Notes under the pieces: generated by a model
What the model saw: only the letters and a program-made list of their open reading frames with translations
Told to the model about the DNA's origin: nothing
The model's database searches: none
Shown: in pieces, positions 36,150 to 47,824 of the stretch
Layout: each line of letters starts with the position of its first letter
How positions within the stretch are numbered: position 1 is the stretch's first letter
Program-made: the position numbers and the translations under genes
NCBI RefSeq assembly: GCF_001659605.2
Contig: NC_035161.2
Span: 31,605,691-31,669,690, forward strand
Origin: Manihot esculenta
Lineage: Eukaryota; Streptophyta; Magnoliopsida; Malpighiales; Euphorbiaceae
Length of the DNA stretch: 64,000 bases
Direction: 5' to 3'

Positions 36150-38450
36150 GAATAAATAATAATATATTATTTTATCTATTGTGATTCAAAATAATATAAA
36201 AAACTTTTAATTAAATATATAACTTATTATTATAAAAAAAATGATTGCAGAAAATAATTAAAAATCTAACTAATAAGCATGATTTCTTATTATAGAGTAA
36301 AAATTTAAATATATCAAGTATTAAAGTATGATTTATATAAGTAAATTTCATTGTATCAAATAAATTAAAAATTTTAGTATTTATTATCGTATATTATTAA
36401 TATTTAATATTATATTTTATTCAAAGAATTATATTTTTTTTAAAAAATAAAATTTATTAAGTTTTAATAGTAGAGGATATTAATAGCCGCGATGATAGCG
36501 ACGGTGTAGGAGGTGAATCATTTTAATAAAATAATTTTAATATTTAAATAATTATCGTTTAATTTTTATCTATCTAAAAGGATTGAGTAAAAATTGTGTA
36601 ATTTTGCTAGATATTAAAAGAACAATAAAAAAAATTAAAATACAAGCCATTTGAAAATAAAAATGATAAAATTGTGTGAAGAATTGCATGAAAGTTAAGT
36701 TGTGCTTGTTGGTTTTGTGTCCATTAATTTTATATACAATGGGCATATGAATGTTAATATTTGTGACTGAGTGAAAATATTAAAATTATCATAATTATTA
36801 ATGTAATAAATTATAATAATTTATTTGTTCAAATTTTATAAGGTTTAATTATATTAAAACACTATTTTATTTTTTATTATATTTTAATTATTTATATCTA
36901 ATTATTTTTTTATAAATTATTTAAATAGAATAAAATTTTAATTTGATAATATTTTCTGTAATTATTTCTATAAATATTTTATACTTTATCATAATTAATA
37001 TTTTTTTATAATAATTTTAATCAATTATATATATTTATTCTATACAATTATTCACAAACAAAAATATATAACATTTATTAATTAGATTATATTAGATCTA
37101 ATTTTTACAAAATTATTAAATCAATAAACCAATATTATTGTGAGATAATAAAATTTTTTTACATAATATTTTATTACAAATTTATATATATTTATATATT
37201 TTTACAGTGATTTATTTTATTATTTAAACATATTTTTATAGGATAGTTATTCAATTTTTATAAATATATTTTTAATATTTTATTTATTTTAAAATAAAAA
37301 ATACAATAATTTTTTTATATATAAATTTTCAATGAAAAATATATCATAATATTTTATTTTATCCCTTATAATTCAAAATAATATAAAAAAATTAGTAATT
37401 AAATATATAACTTATTACCATAAAATAAAAAAAATAATCGTTGATAAAATTAGAAATCTAATTAATATACATAATTTTCGATTTTAAAATTATAAATTTA
37501 AATTATAATTACACATCAATTAAATTATATTAAAGAAAATTAAAAATTTTAATATCTACTATTATATATTATTAATATTTAATAATAAATTTTATTTAAA
37601 GAACTATATTTTTTAAAAAATAAAATTTACTAAATTTTAAATTTTAATAGTGATGAATTGAGGCGGTGATTGTGGCGGTAAATGAAAAGAATCACTTAAA
37701 TAAAAAAAAAATTAATATTTGAATAAACAAACTCAACATTTCGATAACTTTTATCTAATTTTTATTTATTCAAAAGAGTTAAATTATTTGGCAAAGTTTA
37801 TGTAATCATGCATTTCATATTACATATAAAAAAACAATAAAAAAAACTTTAAAATACAAGCTAATTTAAAATAAAGAATATAGAATCGTGTGAAGAAATT
37901 TTGTTAGTGGTTTTATATAGAATAAATATATGAATTACATTACTAATAAAAAATAATAATTTGAACTTAATAATTTAAATATTTATAATTTTTAATTTTT
38001 AATTTAGAGTATTACACACTATTTTATTTTTTATTATATTTTAATTATTTATGTTTATTTATTTTTTATAAATTATTTAAATCGAATAAAATTTTATTTT
38101 AATAATATTTTACACAATTAGTTGCATTAATTTTTTAATTATTTTATATTTTATCAAAATTAATTTTTTATAATAATTTTAATTAATTATATATATTTAT
38201 TTTATATAATCATTCATATTAAAGAAAAAAAATAGATAGCAATGATTTTAAAAAATTATTAAATCAATAAACTAACGATGTTATAGATAATAAAAAATTT
38301 TTATATAATATTTTGTTATGAACTTTATATATATATATATATTTTACAGTAATTTATTTTTATATAGTAGGTATCAAATTTTTATAAATATATTTTTAAA
38401 ATCATATTTATTATTAAAATAAAAAATATAATAATTTTTTTAATAATAAA
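36150..38450. repeat. Tandem duplication of a 1.1-1.2 kb AT-rich unit
   Basis: Copy A is about 36150-37330 and copy B about 37331-38450, in the same orientation. Shared ordered blocks: ATTCAAAATAATATAAAAAA, TTAAATATATAACTTATTA, ATATTATTAATATTTAATA, AAAAAATAAAATTTA, a GC-richer spot (GATAGCGACGGTGTAGGAGG in A, GGCGGTGATTGTGGCGG in B), AAAATACAAGC, GTGTGAAGAA, TATAATAATTTTAATYAATT, AAATTATTAAATCAATAAAC and TTTTTATAAATATATTTTTAA. No open frame. Diverged by substitutions and small indels. Confidence 0.7.
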
Positions 38451-38532
38451 ATACAATAAAATTTTTATTATAATATCAATAATATATTATATTAAAAATG
38501 ATAAAAAATTAAAAGATTAATAATAATTAATA

Positions 38533-39258
38533 GGGAAATTTACAATTTAGTCCCTGAATATTGCCATTATTAACAAGTCAGTCCCTGTATTTTTAGAAAT
38601 CTATTAAAACGTCCTTATGTTTTCTTTCTGTCAATAAAATAGTTCTTTCGTCTATTTTTACCGTTAAAAATATAATAAAAGACTAAATTACCCCTATTAT
38701 TTTCCTCTTCTGAGGAGGAGGAGGAGGAGGAGGAGGAAAGAAAAGATAGAGACTATTTCGTTGACAAAAAGAAACGATAAGGATGTTTTAATAGATGTGA
38801 GAAAAGATAGGGACTATTTAAGATATGGACTATTTCGTTGATAAAAAGATAGGGACTATTTAAGATATGGACTATTTCGTTGATAAAAAGAAACAATAAG
38901 GATGTTTTAATAGATGTGAGAAAAGATAGAGACTATTTTACTAACAGAAAGAAACGATAAGAACGTTTTAATATATATGAAAAAAAATAAAAATATTTTA
39001 ATAGATTTTTAAAAATATAAGGACTAACTTGTTAATGATAACAATATCCAGGGACTAAATAAAGGATTTTATTTGAGAGTAAAATTAGATTTTAAAAATT
39101 TTTTCTCTCCTCTTTTATCTAATTTTAACGGAAAAGAGGACGTAATGACTATTTCGTTGACGGAAAGAAAACATAAAGACGTTTTAATAGGTTTCTAAAA
39201 ATATAGAGACTGACTTGTTAATAATGGCAATACTTATAGACTAAATTATAAATCTCCC
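38533..39258. mobile_element. Mutator-like non-autonomous foldback transposon, 726 bp
   Basis: Perfect 9-bp target duplication TAATTAATA at 38524-38532 and 39259-39267. Terminal inverted repeats of about 100 bp begin GGGAAATTTACAATTTAGTC and, on the complement of the right end, GGGAGATTTATAATTTAGTC. They continue through TATTGCCATTATTAACAAGT and CTATTAAAACGTCYTTATGT. Long TIRs with a 9-bp duplication are the mark of MULEs. The interior holds a (GGA)n tract (38712-38738) and several short direct repeats of a GGACTATTTCGTTGA module. No transposase frame. Confidence 0.8.
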
Positions 39259-40019
39259 TAATTAATATAACAAATTATATTTATTATATTAAAAAATGGG
39301 AAATAAAAAAGTCATATATTAATAGTGATGATAAAAATAATAAATTATATTTAACATATATATTATTTATTATTTTATATAAAAAAATTAAAAATATATA
39401 AAAATTTATAAATTTATATTATATGACATAATTGTGTAATTATAATCTCCTATATATTTTTTATTATTTACATAAGAAGAGATGTAATACATATAGCATC
39501 AATTATTAATAACATTAATTATAATTTTTTATAGTTTATTTATTAGTAAAATTAAAAATAAAATATATACATTAAAACAGAGTATCTCAATTTTGTATTA
39601 AATGTCCATCGACAAAATTAAAAATTAAAATGCTGAAACTTCACTTTTAACCTAATACGTAATAAAAGATTTAAAATATTATGATAAAAGAGAAAAAAAA
39701 TAATAAAAGAAATATCAAAGTTTAATAAAAAAAAAATACATAAGATTTTTTTTTTCTTTTATCTTTTCAGAACTCTTTTACAGAAAATATATTTCTCCCT
39801 CACTTACATTACAATATCTTACTTTTTTTTAGGCAAAAAAAAGTTTTACAAAATTTAACAAACTCATATTTAGGTATTGTTATATTTTTTATCTTTTTTT
39901 TTTTTATTTAAATTTCCACCAAATAAATTCAATCAAACAAACTTGTTGTGCAGAATATGTCAGCTGCAACAAAATTAGAGATGTTCTTGCGTGTACAGCA
40001 AGAAAATTAGCAAGGCAAA

Positions 40020-43000
40020 ATGCAGCTAATTAGGGTTGATTCTGAGAGTGGTAAAGAAATCACTTCATGTCCTTCGACTCCTCAAAATGATTTGGTGGGA
40101 ATGGATTTACGTCTACAAGAGTTAAGCTCATATGTGGGTATAGGATCTGATGATGTTCTTTTTATAGGAATATATGGGATGGGAGGAATAGGAAAGACAA
40201 CTATGGCTAAAACTTATTACAATTTGATGTCTTGCCAATTTGAGGGCAAGGCTTTTCTTGCCAATGTCAGGGAAATTTACTCGAAACGCGGCATACTGTC
40301 TTTGCAAGAACAGCTTCTCTCAGAAATCCTTGGAGAGAAAGTGAAAATATGGAATATGTATAGAGGAATGAACATGATAAAAAGTAGGCTACGCTTCAGA
40401 AGGGTCTTGATTGTGATTGATGATGTGAATCAATTAAATCAGTTGCTGGAATTAGCAGGGGAAAGCAATTGGTTCGGTTCAGGAAGTAGAATCATCATAA
40501 CTACCAGAGATGAACATTTGCTTGTCAGTCATGGTGTGGATCAATTATACAAGGCTAAGGAATTAAATCAAACTGAAGCTCTTCAACTTTTTAGTTTAAA
40601 GGCTTTTAAAGATAGCAAGCCCCCAGAAAACTATCTGAATTTGTCAGCTAGTTTTGTAGATTATGCTAATGGCCTTCCATTAGCTATTGAAGTTTTGGGT
40701 TCCTTTTTGTTTGGGAAGACTTCAAATGAATGGAGAACTGCATTAGATAGAATCAGAGAAAATCCCAGAAAAGAAATCTTGGATATACTTCAAATAAGTT
40801 TTGATGGACTAGAGGAAATAGAAAAACAAATATTCTTGGATATAGCATGTTTCTTCAAAGGAAAGAAACAAGATTGGATTAAAGAAATACTGGACAGCTG
40901 TGGTTTCTACCCTGAGATTGGAATAAGAGTTCTCATTGATAAATCTCTCATAACTATCATGGGAGAAAAATTATGGATGCATGATTTGCTACAAGAAATG
41001 GGTCGGAAACTGGTTCGACAAGAATCCCCAAAGGAGCCAGGACAACGTAGTAGGCTATGGCTTTATAAGGATATCTTCCATGTCATGTCAAATAATACGG
41101 TAAGAAAGCTAAATGAGAAAGTATCTTAAATTCTTCCTTTCCGTTTTAACTTTAGGTTGTCTTGGTAATGATATGTTAATCAGGGGTTTGCCTAATTTTT
41201 AGGGAACAGAAGATGTTGAAGGCATAGTCCTGGAGTTGCCAGAAGCAGAAGGGGCAGAACTTAATGCTAAAGCTTTCCTGAAGATGAAAAAACTCAGATT
41301 GCTGATATTTCGTAATGTGGAGTTTTCACATAGCCTGGAATATCTTTCCAGTGAGTTACGGTTTCTGAAATGGCATGGATATCCTTTCAAAAGTTTGCCC
41401 TCAAATTTCCAGTCGAAAGAACTTGTCAAGCTTAACATGTGCTTCAGCCGGGTTGAACAACTCTGGGACGGCGTTATGGTATACTAGACTTTTTCCATTC
41501 AGGCTGCTAGTATAATTATTGGTTTTAGGACAAAGAAGTGAAGAGAAAAAATCTAATTCATTGCTGTAACATTACAGATATTTAAACAAAAGCAAAAAAC
41601 TGCTAGTCACATGTTAAAATACTGTAGCAGCAGTAATTTTCCTATACTTAGCTAGTATACTTTCACCTAAACAACACTTAGGCTATGCTTCACCATGTCA
41701 TGCTAAGATTACAAGTAAAGCAAAGATAATAAACAAAAAATGACATAATTTTCTGATACTTGCAGTAGCAAAAATGTTACTACCATCTTCACTCTTCCTT
41801 GACATTTTTGCTGGAAACACCAAGGCTCCTCCTTAATGTTTCAAATTTGATTTTAGGCAATCCTTTGATTAAGAGATCAGCAACTTGAACTTCAGAATCA
41901 CAATGAATGAGCTTCACTTATTCTTCTTTCTCTGCTTCTCTAATAAAATGAAATTTGATCTTGATATGTTTGGTTCTACCATGAAAAACTGAGTTTTTTG
42001 CCATTGCTATAGCTGACTGATTATCACAGAAGATCACAGTAGCTTCCCTTTGTTCCTGCTTCAAATCTTTCATAATCTTTCTAAGCCAATGGCCTGATTC
42101 ACAGCAGCAACAGCAGAAATGTATTCTGCTTCTGCTGTAAACTGAGCTACCACTTCCTACTTTCTTGAACTCTAGCTAACAGCTCCTGAACCAATAGAGA
42201 ACAGGAATCCTAAGGTGCTCTTCATGTCATCAACTGAGCCTCCCCAATCACTGTCTGTATACCCAATAAGCTTCACTTCTTGACTAGCCTTGAACCAAAT
42301 GCCCAAATTACTGGTTCCCTTCACATACCTGAGGACCCTTTTTGCAGCCTTGAAGTGCTTTTGGCTAGGATTATGCATGAACCTAGATAATAGGCTGATT
42401 ACAAACATAATATCAGGTCTGGAAGCTGCTAAATACAATAGACATCCAATTACACTTCTGTAAATTCCAGAATCTATTTTTTCTGAATCATCTTCCTTGC
42501 TCAATTTCTCATTTTGGGCCAAAGGAGTGTTGATACTACTGCAATTTTCCATCCCAAACTTCTTAAGTACTTCATTTGCATATTTTTCTTGACAAATGAA
42601 GGTTCCATGACTTGTTTGATGAACCTCCAATCCTAGGAAGAAGGTCATTTCTCCAAGATCAGTCATCTCAAATACAGACTGCATTTCATTCTTGAATTAT
42701 TGTATCAACTCATTGCTACTTCCTGTGATCAAAAGGTCATCCATATATAAGGAAACAATTAGCAAATCTTCATTCTCAGCTTTAACATACAATGTAGCTT
42801 CACTAGGACTTCTTGTAAAACCCAATTTCAACAAATGATCATCCATTCTGCTGTACCAGGCTCTAGGGGCCTATTTCAACCCATATAAAGCTTTCTTGAG
42901 GAAGAAAACTTTATCTTCTTGTCCCTTCTTAATGAAACCAGGTGGTTGCTCTACAAAAATCTCCTCTTGTAAATGACCATTTAGAAATGCAGATTTCACA

Positions 43001-46000
43001 TCAATCTGATAAATCTTCCAACATTTTTGAGCAGCCAAGGCAATGAAAAGTCTTATTGTATCATACCTTGCTACTGAAGCAAAGGTATCTGTGTAATCCA
43101 CTCCAAACTGTTGTGAATAGCCTTTCACAACTAATCTTGCTTTGTGCTTATTTATAGAACCATCTGAGTTGAGTTTGGTTCTATAAACCCACTTTACACC
43201 AATTACCTTCTTGTTTCTTGGTCTGTCAACCAAGTTCCACGTTTTATTTTTATTGATCATTTTCAGCTCTTCTTGCATTGCATTCATCCAATTTGGAGAT
43301 TGCATTGCCTCTTCTAGACTTGTTGGCTCCAACAAGGCTATATTAGACCTCTCGTAAATTTCTTCTAGAGACCTGGTACCTCTGACTGCAAAATCTGAAT
43401 CTGTGTCACTTCCATAATCTGCATCTTCTTGTTCATGAGCTGGTTCTTGATTGAGAGAATCAACTCTCTGAATTTGATTATTGTTCATAAGTTCCACTTG
43501 TGTCTTTTTCCAATCCCAGTAAGCTTCTTCATCTACTTTCAGATCTCTGCAAACTATTACACTCTTTATCTCCATGTTGAACACCCTATATCCTTTTACA
43601 TTGCTGCCATAGCCCAGAAAAATCCCAACCTGAGACTTGTGATCCAACTTATCTCTTTTCACAGCAGGAATATGAGCATAGCATATGCTCCCAAAGACTT
43701 TTAAATGTTCAATGCAAGGTTTAACTCCAAACCAGGCTTTAAAAGGAGTTTGTTCTTTTAAAGCCTTCGTTCCCAGAATTTTTTTGGTAATTTTTTTTCA
43801 AACATTAAGCATCTAGCCATCTCCATAACAGTCCTGTTTTTTCTCTCACTTACTCCATTCTGCTGTGGAGTGTAACTAGTTGTAAATTGATGTTGAATTC
43901 CTGCCTCTTCACAAACCTTACTAAAATTGTCGTTAGCATACTCAGTTCCATTATCAGTTCTGAGTATTTTGATTTTTGAGTTGCATTGATTCTCAGCTGC
44001 AGCTTTAAACTTTTGAAACATCCGTAGCACTTTTGATTTTTGTTGCAAGAAATACACCCAACAGAACCTGGAAAAATCATCAATGAAAAGGACAAAGTAC
44101 TTGCTCCCATTGAGTGAAGGAGAACTCATGGGACCACAAACATCACTGTGAATAAGCTGCAACTTCTCTACTGCCCTCCATGATTGATTAATAGGAAAAG
44201 GAATTCTAGTTTGCTTTCCAAATTAACACACATCACACACTTTATTTGTGGAAAGCACAACAGGCATGTTTTGAACTAAACACTTGTCATACATGTGTTT
44301 AAGTGCATGAAAGTTGAAGTGTCCAAATCTTCTATGCCAAAGTGCAGACTCATCAACAGAACTAGAGAATGCATGTGCATTTAACTCATTCCACTTTAAG
44401 GAAAAGCTTCTATCTTTCATTTTAACTCGCATCAATTCATTTCCAGCAGGATCCATGTTGTGCATGTCTTATTTTTGAACAATAAGGAATATTGTTTCTC
44501 AAGCATCTGACCAATACTCAGTAAATTCTGGTCTATATCAGGTACATACAAGACTTCAGAAATTAGTTTTGTACCTGTTGGAGTTTCAACTGATATTTCA
44601 CCTTTGCCCTTGACTTCTAGAAATTCTCCACTTCCTATCTTTACTCTAGCATTATAGGACTTGTCAAGCTTCTGGAATGTCGCAATCTCAGATGTCATAT
44701 GATGAGTGCAGCCACTATCAATGAGCTAGGAATCACTGCTGGTTCCAGCTGCACAACAAGTTGCAACAAAGAGTTTTGCCTCATCTTGCTCTTGAATTTC
44801 TACAGTTTGAGCTTGATATTCTTTTTGGCTTGGCTTTGACTTGCAAACTTTTTCAATGTGTCCAAATTTTTTACAAGACCTGCATTGAACACCAGGTTTG
44901 TACCAGCAAAATTTCTCCAAACGATTAGTTTGTTTGCAATTTGGACATGGAGGAAACTTCCCTTTCCTTTCTGCATTCTTGCTGCTGTCACCTTCTTTTT
45001 TATTAAACTTTTTTCCTTTTGAGTTGAACTAAACTTTCTCTTTGCTTTTCATGACAAGAGCTGCCTCAGTATTGTCTTCCTGCCTCAAATTCCTTCTTTG
45101 TTCTGTTGCTTGTAGTGCATTAACAAGCTCTGCTAGTGAAATTTGTGTAAGATCCTTTGAGTCTTCAAGAGATGAAATTTTGGCTTCAAACCTCTCAGGA
45201 AGACTTACAAGAACCTTCTCTACAACTCTCTTGTCTGGAAGATCTTCACCAAAGACCCTGATCTGGTTCACAACCCTCAAAACTTTGTTAGAGAATTCCT
45301 TCACATTCTCTGTTTCTTTCATCTTCAAAGCTTCAAACTCTCTTCTTAGGTTCAAGACCTGCATTTGTCTTGTTTTTTCACTGCCTTGAAACTCCTCTTT
45401 AAGTCTGTCTTAAGCTTCTTTTCCTGTTTCACATGCCATAATGTGTGTGAATATTGACTCAGACACAGCTGAGTGTATATAAGAGAGTGCTTTGAATTTC
45501 TTTGCCACTTCTTCAGCATGGTGCTTCATTTGTGTGACTGTGGGATTGGTCCTCAATGGAGGAGGATCAGCTCCTGTTTCTACTGCTTCCCATAAATCTA
45601 AGCCTTTCAACAAGGCTTTCATTCTCACAGCCCAAAGTTGATAGTTGTCACCATTGAAGACTGGTGGTGAAAGTGCTCCAGCATTGCTTGAAGCCATTTT
45701 CTGTTTGAAACAAGTTTTTTGGTGGGGTTTTCTCACTTCTTTTCTCTCAATTCCACTGTCTCTTTAAGAACAAGAGAGCTCTGATACCATTTGTTGGTTT
45801 TAGGACAAAGAAGTGAAGAGAAAAAATCTAATTCATTGTTGTAACATTACAGATATTTAAACAAAAGCAAAAAGCTGCTAGTCACATGTTAAAATACTGT
45901 AACAGCAGTAACTTTCCCATATTTAGCTAGTATATTTTCACCTAAACAACACTTAGGCCATGCTTCACTATACCATGCTAAGATTTCAAGTAAAGCAAAG

Positions 46001-47824
46001 ATAATAAACAAAAAAAGGACATAATTTTCTGATACTTGCAGCAGCAAAAATGTCACTGCCATCTTCAATAATCACTCAATTATGTTTAACTTATTTCAAG
46101 GTGCAGCTTTATAGTATTTATATGGATATAGATATTGATGTTTAATGCTTACTTCACTTTTTTTCTTTTTGAATAAAAAAGGAAATTAGAGTAGATCATA
46201 TATGGGCTAATTGTTTCTCTTCATCTTTGTTAACAGCAATTTAACATGCTCAAAATCATGAAACTTAGTCACTCCAAAAATCTTGTCAAGACACCAGATT
46301 TTAGAGGGACCCCAAGACTTGAGAAGCTGATTCTTGAAGGTTGTACAAAATTGCTTGAGATTGACCAGTCCATTGGAGTTCTTGAAAGACTCGTTGTATT
46401 GAACCTGAAAGACTGCAAAAGGCTTGTGAGTCTTCCAGAAGGTATGTATGGTTTAAAGGCACTTAAGGTTGTTAACATATCTGGTTGTTCACAACTTGAC
46501 TACATGGTGGAGGAATTGGGGCTCGTCGAATGTTTGGAGGAGCTTGATGTAAGTGGAACTGCAATAAAACAAGCATCTTGTCCCATGTTTCACTTCAGGA
46601 ACCTTAAGGTTTTTTCTCTCAATGGATGTAAAGGACAAACGAGTTCCCTGTTATCCTTGCTGCCTGAAAAAGATTCAAATTCATCAGGTTTCTGCTCTCT
46701 CATGGTATTAGATCTGAGTAATTGTAATATACAGGATGGAACACTTCCCAGCAATCTCAGTTGCTTATCCTCGTTGAGAGAAATTTCTCTGGGTGGCAAC
46801 AGCTTCATTAGTCTCCCTGCAAGCATCAATCACCTCTCCAAGCTTGAACGATTATATTTGAACAACTGCACAAATCTTCAGTCCTTGCAGGCATTTCCCG
46901 CAAATGTACAATTTATAAGTGCATATGGTTGTTCTTCATTAGTAAAATTACCTGAAAATCTAGATGCATCTAGTTCGCGATCTCGACGATTCAACTTTTC
47001 AAATTGCTTCAAGTTGGCAAGGAATCAAGGCTGCAACAACATTACGTTTATGATGCTAAGACGATACCTGCAGGTCTGTATCGTTGCATATTAATCATAC
47101 AAAAGTAGTTCTTCCAATTTTATGTAATTTTCTTTGTCTATAAAATCATCACAAAGGTTAATTTTCCTGTGGTCGGCAGGGGATGTCTGACCCAAAAACT
47201 GGGTTTGACATAGTTATTCCCGGAAGCAACATTCCTAAGTGGTTTAACCATCAAAGGTTGGGAGACTCTTCAGCAATTGATCTGCCACAGATGATTTGGG
47301 CTGATAGAAAGTGGATGGGATTTGCTCTTTGTGCTGTGTTTAAAATCAATGATCGGGCAGACCGGAACTCCTACTTTGATCTCGACCTCTCGTGTCTTCT
47401 TAAAATCAACCGACGTACCTGGCACCATGTCTTTGACGAAGGTTTCCTGACAGCAATGGAACAAGTTGGTTCAGATCAGCTTTGGCTTTTCTATTTGTCA
47501 CGTTACGAGTTCTTGGGTATAGACTGGCAGGAAATATCGCAGACCACATCTCGCCATGTTCTCGAAGTTAAGTTCACAGCCCATGGTGTTGGCTTTCGTG
47601 TCAAGAAGTTTGGGGTCCGTCTGATATATGAACAAGACGTGTTAGAGTTCAACCAGACAATTAATCAATTTCAGAGCTGCGATTATGAGAATTTAGATAA
47701 ATCAGATGGAGCCTTGGTTAAGAGAGGCTACGATGATTATTGCGAAAATGATGGGCCAGAATCTGCGGGAAAATGCAGCTTTGAGGAGGAACCACAGCCT
47801 AAAAGATTGAAGGAATTCAATTGA
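40020..47824 (+). CDS. TNL-class NLR immune receptor lacking the TIR domain (NB-ARC, LRR, C-JID), 4 exons
   Basis: Exons 40020-41099, 41203-41478, 46237-47073 and 47180-47824, all GT-AG and all phase 0, give 945 residues with no internal stop. Exon 1 is an NB-ARC domain with P-loop GMGGIGKTT (53-61), TNL-type kinase-2 LIVIDDV (130-136, ending in D rather than W), [22 protein letters not shown] (218-222) and MHD (320-322). Exon 2 gives the first LRR block ([18 protein letters not shown]). Exon 3 carries the LRRs ([26 protein letters not shown] and others). Exon 4 is the post-LRR C-JID domain ([14 protein letters not shown]). TNL receptors sense pathogen effectors in the cytosol or nucleus and signal through TIR NADase activity. 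Here no TIR exon is found in the 5 kb upstream, and an in-frame TAG lies at 40008-40010. Intron 2 holds a 4.55-kb antisense Copia element. It may be a degraded gene or a helper or decoy NLR. Confidence 0.8.
41512..41516. other. Target-site duplication ATAAT of the Copia element (left)
   Basis: ATAAT occurs immediately before the left LTR and again at 46068-46072 immediately after the right LTR, the 5-bp length typical of Copia integration. Confidence 0.85.
41517..41791 (-). repeat. 3' LTR of the Copia element (275 bp)
   Basis: About 17-19 differences from the other LTR, mostly C/T and A/G transitions, plus one single-base indel. Its outer end is TATTGG where the other copy has TGTTGG, so the canonical TG..CA terminus is mutated. 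Confidence 0.9.
42080..45736 (-). pseudogene. Copia gag-pol polyprotein, broken
   Basis: Minus-strand fragments in order. Gag spans about 45736-45030 (start [16 protein letters not shown], with the UBN2/gag helical region). A CCHC knuckle [14 protein letters not shown] lies near 44870. The protease motif [10 protein letters not shown] is near 44720. The integrase HHCC start is [16 protein letters not shown], and catalytic segments are [20 protein letters not shown] and [10 protein letters not shown]. The reverse transcriptase includes [24 protein letters not shown] lies near 42740, and RNase H shows YTDSDWGG and the EAEYISA block. Stops interrupt gag, protease, RT and RNase H; several are TAG where the family has TGG or CAG. 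At least one frameshift lies in the integrase. Not functional as it stands. Confidence 0.88.
45778..45789 (-). other. Primer-binding site of the Copia element
   Basis: The minus strand reads TGGTATCAGAGC, complementary to the 3' end of initiator tRNA-Met, two bases inside the 5' LTR. This is the usual plant Copia primer. Confidence 0.9.
45792..46067 (-). repeat. 5' LTR of the Copia element (276 bp)
   Basis: Complete TG..CA ends (plus strand TGTTGGTTTTAGG ... CCATCTTCA). It lies next to the PBS, so it is the 5' LTR of the minus-strand element. Confidence 0.9.

Larger units (their letters stand above)
41517..46067 (-). mobile_element. Ty1/Copia LTR retrotransposon inserted in NLR intron 2
   Basis: 4551 bp, bounded by a perfect ATAAT duplication, with LTRs at 41517-41791 and 45792-46067. 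The element reads on the minus strand. From right to left come the PBS (45778-45789), gag, protease, integrase, reverse transcriptase and RNase H, then a purine tract next to the left LTR (complement of CTCTTCCTT at 41792). That is the Copia domain order, with integrase before RT. Several stops and frameshifts make it non-autonomous now. It lies antisense to the host NLR gene and between intact splice sites. Confidence 0.93.
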
